5,093 nt of DNA from Pseudorhodobacter antarcticus (lineage in GTDB: Bacteria > Pseudomonadota > Alphaproteobacteria > Rhodobacterales > Rhodobacteraceae), in the NCBI GenBank assembly GCA_945860375.1, contig CAMAQR010000135.1:1-5093 (forward strand), read 5' to 3'. The notes under the pieces are model-generated. The model ran no database searches. It saw nothing but the letters and a program-made list of their open reading frames with translations, and had not been told where the DNA came from. A program made the translations under genes and the position numbers. Below are positions 1-5,093 of the stretch, piece after piece (within the stretch, counting starts at the first letter, position 1; every line of letters begins with the position of its first letter).

Positions 1-569
1 TATTCAAGCGGCTTGGTGGTGTTCTCGATCATGCAGACGAATTCATCTATTTCACCATACTGATCGATGCGCGACACGTCTTTGCACGATATACACACCC
101 CATCAATATTGGGCAGGCCGTCCGCCAAGCGCGTGATCATCGCCAGATCCGCGCGTTTGCTTGGTCGCGGTTCCCCGGTTTCGAGGTCAAAGATCGCGAT
201 GTTTGTCATGCCGGGAAAAAACCAGGTGTGTTTGTCGTCAATCTTGATGGCCTTGGTTCCGTCGCGGTTCCAGAGGGTGCAGGACTTTGCGCTGCGCGCC
301 AACGCGCGATCAATCACATCAACCGGCATGCGCACGATACCATCACCGACCATCTGGCAGCCGGCGGCCGTCAACAATGCCTCGGCCTCTGTTCCGGGGG
401 CAAACACGACACCGGTTTCGGATAACAACTGCTTGGCACCGGCGATGATCCTGTCAACGGCGGCGGTTGTTATTCCGGCATAAGCGGCAGTCGGGCCGGC
501 ATGAAGACCGGGATCCGCAACCGGCGCTTGTGAATCTGCTAAGCGTTTCCTTGCTGCCGCTCTGCGCAT
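1..569 (-). CDS. MttB-family (trimethylamine/betaine:corrinoid) methyltransferase, N-terminal part, cut by the window edge
   Basis: Reading the minus strand from ATG at 569 gives 189 open codons that run off the window at position 1. The family is recognised from the segment at residues 40-100 (helical region with LLSETGVVF, then an AAG turn and RMPVDVIDRAL), and from GMTNIAIFDLETGEPRPSK at about 120-138 followed by DLAMITRLADGLPNID at 141-156. The downstream paralogue at 2853-4445 has the same block order (SGEAVSMLDFEKRAYRPST, then DLYDMARVVDALPNIH). Known family role: non-pyrrolysine MttB homologues move a methyl group from a quaternary or tertiary amine to a cobalamin protein in the cytoplasm. 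The exact substrate cannot be read from this part. The start is supported by an in-frame stop 27 bp upstream and no other in-frame start between; the Shine-Dalgarno is only a G-run (minus-strand GGGGG, plus positions 576-580). The gene is divergent from the flavoenzyme and shares its 90-bp promoter region. The family call is firm; whether the gene is intact beyond the edge is unknown. Confidence 0.88.
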   Translation of the reverse strand, partial: MRRAAARKRLADSQAPVADPGLHAGPTAAYAGITTAAVDRIIAGAKQLLSETGVVFAPGTEAEALLTAAGCQMVGDGIVRMPVDVIDRALARSAKSCTLWNRDGTKAIKIDDKHTWFFPGMTNIAIFDLETGEPRPSKRADLAMITRLADGLPNIDGVCISCKDVSRIDQYGEIDEFVCMIENTTKPLE

Positions 570-583
570 AACGTGCCCCCATT

Positions 584-599
584 GACTGACTGGTCAGTC
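584..599. promoter_or_regulatory. Operator-like 16-bp inverted repeat, TetR-type, between divergent genes
   Basis: GACTGACTGGTCAGTC has two perfect 7-bp arms (GACTGAC / GTCAGTC) around a central TG. It lies 15 bp upstream of the minus-strand methyltransferase start and 61 bp upstream of the flavoenzyme start. The short, near-continuous palindrome with a GAC/GTC core resembles operators of TetR-family repressors. That resemblance is inference, because no regulator gene lies in the window. The position would allow one bound protein to control both divergent genes. Confidence 0.55.
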
Positions 600-615
600 C
601 ATAGCACAGTACGGG

Positions 616-624
616 TGTTAAAGT
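616..624 (+). promoter_or_regulatory. Possible extended -10 promoter element for the flavoenzyme gene
   Basis: TGTTAAAGT fits an extended -10 (TG-n-TAAAGT, 4 of 6 to TATAAT), about 36 bp before the TTG start. No good -35 sits at 16-18 bp; that stretch overlaps the right arm of the inverted repeat, which would suit repression. For the opposite gene, a weak pair on the minus strand (TGGACT at 622-627 and TATGGA at 598-603, 18-bp spacer) also overlaps the palindrome. Both calls are by eye. Confidence 0.25.
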
Positions 625-647
625 CCAGTTAGAAGCCGGGAACGAAC

Positions 648-654
648 GGGAGAG
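648..654 (+). promoter_or_regulatory. Ribosome binding site that fixes the TTG start of the flavoenzyme
   Basis: GGGAGAG lies 5 bp before TTG at 660-662, with its GGAG core about 7 bp upstream of the start. The next in-frame ATG (699, residue 14) falls inside the conserved FEPMRIGP motif at the head of the TMADH fold. The TTG is therefore the likely true start. Confidence 0.65.
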
Positions 655-659
655 TACAG

Positions 660-2702
660 TTGCAACAAGACAACCGTTACAGACTATTGTTCGAACCCAT
701 GCGAATTGGCCCGGTCACTGCGCCCAACCGTTTCTATCAGGTGCCGCACTGTACCGGCATGGGATATGCGCGTCCCCATACCCTGGCTGCGATGCGGGGG
801 ATGAAGGCTGAAGGCGGTTGGGGCGTCGTTTGTACCGAGTATTGCTCGATCCATCCCAGTTCCGACGCCGGCGGCTTTCATTTCGCATCCCTCTGGGACG
901 ACGACGATATCCGCGCGATGGGCCATACCGCAGACAGCATCCATGCGAATGGCGCCATCGCCGGTCTTGAGTTGTGGCATGGCGGCAGCAGTGCCGCCAA
1001 TTTTCTTTCGCGTGAGCCAACCTTGGGCGTTCGGTCGATGCCAAGCCATGATGGTCCGATCCAGTCCCACCCAATGGATAAGGCTGATATCAGAAACCTG
1101 CGCAAATGGCATCGTGATGCCGCGCAGCGTGCCAAGGCCGCCGGTTTCGACATCATCTATGTCTACCCGACGCATGGTTACCTTTTGCACGAATTCCTTT
1201 CACGCAGCCTGAATGGGCGGAGCGATGAATATGGCGGAAATCTGGAAAACCGTGTGCGTCTGGTGCGGGAATTGATCGAGGAAACCCGCGACGCGGTGGG
1301 CGACACATGCGCGGTCGCCGTTAGGATGTCCGCCAACGGGCACGGCAAGGATCATCTCGACGAAACCGAAGCCCATGATATGATCGAAATGCTCGGCCAG
1401 ATGCCTGACATCTGGGACATGGTGATCTCGGATTACGAAGAGGAAATGGCCACCTCGCGGTTCGGGAGCGAAGGGGGCTTGGAAAAATACATGAGCTATG
1501 TCCGCAGTCTCACGGGCAAACCGGTGGTCACGGTTGGGCGGTTCACGTCGCCGGATACGATGGTGTCGCAAATCAAGAATGGCATTACCGATTTCATTGG
1601 CGCCGCCCGTCCGTCGATTGCCGATCCATTCTTGCCGACAAAAATTCGGGAAGGGCGTCTTGAGGACATTCGTGAATGTATAGGCTGCAATATTTGCTAT
1701 GCCCATGACAACATGAGCGCCCCGCTGCGCTGCACGCAAAACCCTACGATGGGCGAAGAATGGCGTCGTGGCTGGCACCCGGAGAATGTCAAAAAAGATG
1801 GCGAGGGCAGTGTTCTGGTCGTGGGGGCAGGTCCGGCCGGTCTGGAGGCCGCCCACATCCTTGGCAAGCGCGGTTTTGATGTGGCCGTGGTTGACGCCCA
1901 GAACCACGCAGGCGGACGCGTAACCCGCGAAAGCAAACTTCCCGGACTGGCGGAATGGGTCCGTGTGCGTGACTATCGGATGGGGCAGATTTCGGCGCTT
2001 GAAAACGTTTCGCTGTATCTGGGCAGCCTTATGACGGCCAGGGACATCATTGATTATGGGGCCGACCATATTATCCTTGCCACGGGTGCGAAATGGCGCG
2101 CTGACGGCACGGGCCGCTGGCACAGCGCGCCGGTCAAATCCTTTACGCATGCGGCGGTGTACACGCCCGACGACATCATGGACGGGCGCCTCCCCCAGGG
2201 GCGGGTCGTGATTTTTGACGACGACCACTACTATATGGCACCCGTCCTTGCAGAGGCGCTTGTCAAAGCTGGTGCCAAAGTCACCTATGTCTGCACGGCA
2301 GCCAGTGTATGTTCATGGGGCGAAAACACGCAGGAACAATTCAGCAGTCAGGCGCGGCTGATCGAACTTGGTGTTGAACTGGTGCTCAGCAAAGCTGTGG
2401 CTGGATTTGACGGCGAAAAGGTGCGGGCTTGCTGCATTTATACGGACCATGAAACAGAAATTGCGGCTGACGCGCTGGTGCTGGTGACGTCCCGCGAACC
2501 GAATAACGGGCTGCATCGTGACTTGCTGAATCTGGGCTGTGACGAAACCAGGGTGTCTACGATCGGTGATTGTCACCAGCCATCCATCATCGCCGCCGCC
2601 GTCTATGCCGGTCACCGGGTGGCGCGCGAACTGGGCAACGCCGACCCTGCGCCCGCTTTGCGCGAACGGGTCGTCCCCGCGCGTCAGACGAAAACGCCTT
2701 GA
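660..2702 (+). CDS. Trimethylamine dehydrogenase-family iron-sulfur flavoprotein (N-methyl amine/betaine demethylase or amine dehydrogenase)
   Basis: This 680-aa protein has TMADH-family length and architecture. Residues 1-335 form an Old Yellow Enzyme-type FMN barrel, about 336-375 a 4Fe-4S module, and about 384 to the end an ADP/NAD-binding Rossmann part (GAGPAG at 389-394, ATGAKW at 474-479). Cys31 in FYQVPHC matches the TMADH cysteine that binds FMN covalently. Cys340, 343, 346 and 358 match the cluster ligands. Tyr169, His172 and Arg222 match catalytic or flavin-site residues. Of the TMADH aromatic bowl (Tyr60, Trp264, Trp355, recalled numbering), only the tyrosine remains (Tyr61). Trp355 is replaced by Asp350, and the Trp264 loop is three residues shorter with Glu at that place. 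Family members oxidatively demethylate or deaminate amines and pass electrons to an electron-transfer flavoprotein; DgcA (dimethylglycine) and StcD (N-methylproline) are close in size. The substrate is probably an N-methylated amino acid or betaine derivative, or a diamine, rather than trimethylamine. It is followed 150 bp later by a second MttB gene on the same strand. Confidence 0.9.
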   Translation: MQQDNRYRLLFEPMRIGPVTAPNRFYQVPHCTGMGYARPHTLAAMRGMKAEGGWGVVCTEYCSIHPSSDAGGFHFASLWDDDDIRAMGHTADSIHANGAIAGLELWHGGSSAANFLSREPTLGVRSMPSHDGPIQSHPMDKADIRNLRKWHRDAAQRAKAAGFDIIYVYPTHGYLLHEFLSRSLNGRSDEYGGNLENRVRLVRELIEETRDAVGDTCAVAVRMSANGHGKDHLDETEAHDMIEMLGQMPDIWDMVISDYEEEMATSRFGSEGGLEKYMSYVRSLTGKPVVTVGRFTSPDTMVSQIKNGITDFIGAARPSIADPFLPTKIREGRLEDIRECIGCNICYAHDNMSAPLRCTQNPTMGEEWRRGWHPENVKKDGEGSVLVVGAGPAGLEAAHILGKRGFDVAVVDAQNHAGGRVTRESKLPGLAEWVRVRDYRMGQISALENVSLYLGSLMTARDIIDYGADHIILATGAKWRADGTGRWHSAPVKSFTHAAVYTPDDIMDGRLPQGRVVIFDDDHYYMAPVLAEALVKAGAKVTYVCTAASVCSWGENTQEQFSSQARLIELGVELVLSKAVAGFDGEKVRACCIYTDHETEIAADALVLVTSREPNNGLHRDLLNLGCDETRVSTIGDCHQPSIIAAAVYAGHRVARELGNADPAPALRERVVPARQTKTP

Positions 2703-2852
2703 GATGTATTTGCAGGTTTCGCGTCCTCTCCGAAGGGTTGGGGGCCATCATTAACGCGTGTGGCCAGACGTCAGCCAAGAAACTGTCCTGCAGTGTCAGA
2801 CCAAGCCGAATGGCCGGACCACGGGATAAGCGTAGTAAAAGGAAGCCAGATA
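2703..2852. other. Intergenic spacer between flavoenzyme and methyltransferase genes
   Basis: This 150-bp gap has no convincing gene, terminator or strong promoter. Small open frames cross it but resemble no protein. Its frame stays open upstream of the methyltransferase start back to a GTG at 2760, but those 31 codons look unlike the family and have no ribosome site. Read-through from the flavoenzyme gene is plausible because no stable hairpin followed by a T-run is present. Confidence 0.5.
2841..2845 (+). promoter_or_regulatory. Ribosome binding site that fixes the methyltransferase start at 2853
   Basis: GGAAG (within AAAAGGAAG) lies 7 bp before ATG at 2853-2855. This supports starting there rather than at the upstream in-frame GTG at 2760, which has no such motif. 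Confidence 0.7.
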
Positions 2853-4445
2853 ATGGCAGATTCAGATGCGAAAGCCACCTCCTCTGCAAAAAGCACCGCA
2901 AAACGAGGGATGCGCAACGGTGGCCGGGCCGCGCGGTTTGATCAGGGCAAGGTCCTGCCGGACCAAGGCCGCCGCGCCGTATGGGGCGGACTTGAAGGTG
3001 GCTGTTATAACCCAATGAGCCAGGCCGAAGTCCTGCGAATCCACCGTGCAGCTTTGGAAATTTTGGAAGATGTTGGCATCGCTGATGCCACCGACGAAGT
3101 GATTGAATTCGCCTGTGCGAAGGGTGCTTTCATCAACCCCTTTGGCCGGCTGAGCTTTCCGCGCGCCTTGATCGAAGACCTGCTGGCAAAAGCGGCCCGG
3201 GAATATGTCATCTATAGCCGCGATCCGGCGCATGCCGACCTGCATGTCGGCGGCAACCGGGTCTATTACAGCACCTCGGGTGAAGCGGTGTCGATGCTGG
3301 ATTTTGAAAAGCGCGCGTACCGTCCTTCGACCCTGAAGGATTTATATGATATGGCACGGGTGGTGGATGCCTTGCCCAATATTCATCAGTTTGGTCAAAC
3401 CGTGGTGCCAACTGAAATCGAAGACCTGTTTGAGCATGATATCAACGTTGTCTACGCCGTGTTGGCGGGCACGCGAAAACCTGTGGAACACACGTTCAAC
3501 AGCGTCAAATCGATCCCGGCGGCGATGGAAATCTATTCGATGGTTGCGGGCAGCGAGAAAAAATTCCGTGACCGGCCCTTTGTCAGTTTCGGGGGATGCC
3601 CGATTGTTTCGCCCCTCAGGTTTGCGCAGGACAATCTGGATGTGTTGGTGAAAACCAGCCGTCTGGGTCTGATCAATGACATCGCCATCGCGCCGCAATC
3701 CGGGGCCACGGCACCGGCGTTTCTGGCAGGGGCATTGGTGCAGGTGCTGGCCGAGGGGTTGGCCTGTTTGGCGATCGTCAACATTATCAACCCCGGTTGC
3801 CCGATGTCCTTTGCCCTTTGGCCGTTTGCGGTCGACCTCAGAACAGGTGGCTTTTCCGGCGGGTCGGGTGAGGTCGCGGTATCTATGGCGGCAGTGGCCC
3901 AGTTGGGGCGGTTTTACGACCTGCCCACCACGGTGGCGGCCTCCATGTCCGACGCCAAGATGCCGGATGCGCAAATGGGCTATGAAAAGGGAATATCGGC
4001 GGTGGTAGCAGGGCTGGCCGGGGCCAACAGGGTTTTGGAAAGCGCCGGAATGATGGCCAGTCTGATGGGTTGTTCCTTTGAGGCATTGGTGATCGACAAC
4101 GACATGTTGGGCATGGCGCAGCGCGTGCTGCGTGGCATCGAGGTGACAGACGAAACCCTGAGCATTGAAACCATCAAATCCGCGGTCCTGGGCCCCGGAC
4201 ACTATCTGGCGGCCGAGGACACGCTGAAATGTATGAAGACCGAATATGTCTATCCAGCGCATGCCAGCCGAAGCTCGATTAATGTCTGGACGTCCGAGGG
4301 GGCAATGACAATGGATGAGCGTGCCCATACTGTGGCCAAAGACTTGCTTCAAAAGCACGTGGTTACTGGTATTCCCGACGTGATTGACCGGGCTATCCGC
4401 GACCGGTTCCCGATCCTTTTGCCCAGAGAATATATGCGAGTCTGA
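2853..4445 (+). CDS. MttB-family (trimethylamine/betaine:corrinoid) methyltransferase, full length, non-pyrrolysine
   Basis: This 530-aa cytoplasmic protein has the typical length of the COG5598/MttB family. A polar Ser/Lys/Ala-rich tail of about 30 residues precedes the fold. Family landmarks are the helical cap at about 55-125 (ALEILEDVGI, then FPRALIEDLLAKA), TSGEAVSMLDFEKRAYRPS at 141-159, DALPNIH at 172-178, the barrel strand FVSFGGCPIVSPL at 243-255, SDAKMPDAQMGYEKG at 366-380, VIDNDMLG at 413-420, LRGIEV at 426-431 and GPGHYL at 447-452. The frame has no internal TAG, so pyrrolysine is not used. By analogy with characterised non-Pyl members (glycine betaine, proline betaine and carnitine methyltransferases), it likely demethylates a quaternary amine and methylates a corrinoid protein. 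Neither that protein nor its reactivase is in the window. The substrate is not deducible. It is on the same strand as the flavoenzyme, 150 bp downstream, and is paralogous to the partial gene at 1-569. Confidence 0.9.
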   Translation: MADSDAKATSSAKSTAKRGMRNGGRAARFDQGKVLPDQGRRAVWGGLEGGCYNPMSQAEVLRIHRAALEILEDVGIADATDEVIEFACAKGAFINPFGRLSFPRALIEDLLAKAAREYVIYSRDPAHADLHVGGNRVYYSTSGEAVSMLDFEKRAYRPSTLKDLYDMARVVDALPNIHQFGQTVVPTEIEDLFEHDINVVYAVLAGTRKPVEHTFNSVKSIPAAMEIYSMVAGSEKKFRDRPFVSFGGCPIVSPLRFAQDNLDVLVKTSRLGLINDIAIAPQSGATAPAFLAGALVQVLAEGLACLAIVNIINPGCPMSFALWPFAVDLRTGGFSGGSGEVAVSMAAVAQLGRFYDLPTTVAASMSDAKMPDAQMGYEKGISAVVAGLAGANRVLESAGMMASLMGCSFEALVIDNDMLGMAQRVLRGIEVTDETLSIETIKSAVLGPGHYLAAEDTLKCMKTEYVYPAHASRSSINVWTSEGAMTMDERAHTVAKDLLQKHVVTGIPDVIDRAIRDRFPILLPREYMRV

Positions 4446-4460
4446 CCATTTCGAAGGCAC

Positions 4461-4469
4461 TGTTATAGT
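4461..4469 (+). promoter_or_regulatory. Possible extended -10 promoter after the methyltransferase gene
   Basis: TGTTATAGT is a good extended -10 (TG-n-TATAGT, 5 of 6 to TATAAT). CTGACC at 4442-4447 could be a -35 (4 of 6) with a 16-bp spacer, overlapping the methyltransferase stop codon. It would transcribe the hypothetical gene downstream. Found by eye only. Confidence 0.35.
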
Positions 4470-4563
4470 AACGCGATGATCGGACCGGCGGCAGGTAGTT
4501 GCCCTGAAGATCGTCACGGGCATTCCGCCAATCGCGTGTGACGAAGCGCGTATCGCCGGACTG

Positions 4564-5016
4564 GTGCAGATCGAGCCCGCGGATATCCTGCCGATGTTCC
4601 GGCGTTGTGGGACTGGTCCGCAAGAAGCGCATTTGCGGCGTGTGCGGCAACTCGAAGGAGAAGACTGGCTCTATATCACCGCCCCCGAGGAAGGCGTACT
4701 GGTCTCGATCGGCGATCTGATGATCCTCGGCCAGGAAGTACAGCGCTTTGAAGATGTCAACAATCTCTTCGGCCGTGTTGCAGAAGGCGCGGGGCTTGGC
4801 GACGACGGGGACTACGATTGGCCCGGGATGAGTGTCGAGATCACGCGCCGGGTGTTCGAAGAGGGCTTGCCCAAATCCCAAGCCGAATGGATCAGAGAGT
4901 TGCAGGACTGGTTCGGCGCGCAGTCGGAAACCGGGGAATTTCCGGACGAGCGCTCGATCCGGCGGCGATTGACCCCGATCCTCAAAGCCGTGAAGTTCAG
5001 GAACCCGAAACGGTAA
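4564..5016 (+). CDS. Hypothetical protein with alphaproteobacterial accessory-gene C-terminus; 5' end uncertain
   Basis: From GTG at 4564 this encodes 150 aa ending at TAA 5014-5016. It is soluble and charged, with no signal peptide or membrane segment. I do not recognise a named family. The C-terminal part, WIRELQDWFGAQSETGEFPDE followed by RSIRRRLTPILKAVK at about 129-143, resembles the conserved tail of many small hypothetical proteins in Rhodobacteraceae-like genomes, where a short acidic linker precedes a basic (S/T)IRR..(S/T)PI helix. No function is claimed. GTG 4564 has no clear ribosome site. Protein-like sequence continues upstream in the same frame (ALKIVTGIPPIACDEARIAGL) back to the stop at 4477-4479, with only CTG or non-start codons there. 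The gene may therefore begin at CTG 4504 (AGG about 8 bp upstream), or be truncated or frameshifted at its 5' end. A 231-aa open frame on the opposite strand also runs into the methyltransferase gene and is taken as a shadow. Confidence 0.6.
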   Translation: MQIEPADILPMFRRCGTGPQEAHLRRVRQLEGEDWLYITAPEEGVLVSIGDLMILGQEVQRFEDVNNLFGRVAEGAGLGDDGDYDWPGMSVEITRRVFEEGLPKSQAEWIRELQDWFGAQSETGEFPDERSIRRRLTPILKAVKFRNPKR

Positions 5017-5026
5017 GATGTTTCGC

Positions 5027-5040
5027 GCCAGCGCGCTGGC
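5027..5040. repeat. Perfect 14-bp GC palindrome
   Basis: GCCAGCGCGCTGGC is its own reverse complement. It lies 10 bp after the stop of the hypothetical gene and overlaps the left arm of the hairpin at 5038-5063, so the two structures are mutually exclusive. Confidence 0.6.
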
Positions 5041-5063
5041 CAGCCCTTGATGGCGGGCTGGCC
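5038..5063 (+). terminator. GC-rich hairpin downstream of the hypothetical gene; terminator-like but lacks a T-run
   Basis: GGCCAGCCC and GGGCTGGCC form a perfect 9-bp stem around an 8-base loop (TTGATGGC). It starts 21 bp after the stop codon. No T-tract follows (GCAGCAGCGG), so intrinsic termination is doubtful. It could instead stabilise the mRNA 3' end, assist Rho-dependent termination, or be part of a dispersed repeat. Confidence 0.4.
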
Positions 5064-5093
5064 GCAGCAGCGGGCCGATCTGCGACATGAACC

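Noticed and set aside
67..483. Plus-strand open frame of 138 codons at the left end
   Set aside because: It is antisense to the MttB-family gene on the minus strand, whose translation has clear family motifs; the plus-strand protein resembles nothing.
1200..2228. Long minus-strand open frame (342 codons)
   Set aside because: It is a shadow of the flavoenzyme gene; its translation is rich in His/Arg/Pro without domain-like sequence.
2760..2852. Upstream GTG start adding 31 residues to the second methyltransferase
   Set aside because: No ribosome site precedes it and the added residues are unlike the family, while ATG 2853 has GGAAG at 7-bp spacing.
2539..2941. Small plus-strand open frames across the spacer after the flavoenzyme gene
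   Set aside because: They overlap known genes out of frame, lack ribosome sites and have no recognisable content.
2853..4445. Pyrrolysine-encoding MttB
   Set aside because: No in-frame TAG occurs in the gene, so it belongs to the non-pyrrolysine branch.
3342..4523. Long minus-strand open frame (393 codons)
   Set aside because: It is a shadow of the second methyltransferase gene; Cys/His/Gln-rich translation with no recognisable fold.
4393..5088. Minus-strand open frame (231 codons) overlapping the hypothetical gene and the end of the methyltransferase gene
   Set aside because: It overlaps the methyltransferase 3' end antisense, and the plus-strand frame has a more protein-like C-terminus. 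Not fully excluded, since the plus-strand gene is itself uncertain.
1..5093. tRNA/rRNA genes, CRISPR arrays, complete insertion sequences
   Set aside because: No cloverleaf, direct-repeat array, transposase-like protein or paired terminal repeats were seen on reading both strands.

Overview
The window looks like a chromosomal metabolic locus from a moderately GC-rich proteobacterium, most likely an alphaproteobacterium of the Rhodobacteraceae/Rhizobiales type. This is inferred from codon use (many GCC/GGC/CTG/ATC codons alongside some AT-ending ones), tight gene packing, and the pairing of non-pyrrolysine MttB-family methyltransferases with a trimethylamine-dehydrogenase-type flavoenzyme. Taxonomy is inference only; there is no rRNA or other marker here.

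Layout from left to right. (1) Positions 1-569, minus strand: the first 189 codons of an MttB-family (trimethylamine/betaine:corrinoid methyltransferase) gene, cut by the left edge of the window. (2) Positions 570-659: a 90-bp divergent intergenic region with a 16-bp inverted repeat (584-599) that resembles a TetR-family operator. (3) Positions 660-2702, plus strand: a 680-aa iron-sulfur flavoprotein of the trimethylamine dehydrogenase (TMADH) / dimethylglycine and N-methylproline demethylase (DgcA/StcD) / histamine dehydrogenase group, with a TTG start. (4) Positions 2853-4445, plus strand: a second, full-length MttB-family methyltransferase (530 aa). (5) Positions 4446-4563: a short gap with a possible extended -10 promoter. 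(6) Positions 4564-5016, plus strand: a roughly 150-aa hypothetical protein of accessory type with an uncertain 5' end. (7) Positions 5017-5093: non-coding, with nested GC-rich inverted repeats.

The three metabolic genes probably act on methylated amines or betaines. The MttB homologues would remove one N-methyl group and pass it to a corrinoid protein encoded elsewhere. The flavoenzyme would remove a further methyl, or otherwise oxidise the amine, and send electrons through its 4Fe-4S cluster to an electron-transfer flavoprotein or a similar acceptor. Two MttB paralogues lie on either side of one flavoenzyme, around a shared operator-like palindrome. The flavoenzyme keeps its cofactor and catalytic residues but lacks both tryptophans of the TMADH aromatic bowl, so its substrate is probably not trimethylamine. 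No corrinoid protein, RamA-type activator, transporter or regulator is visible in this window.
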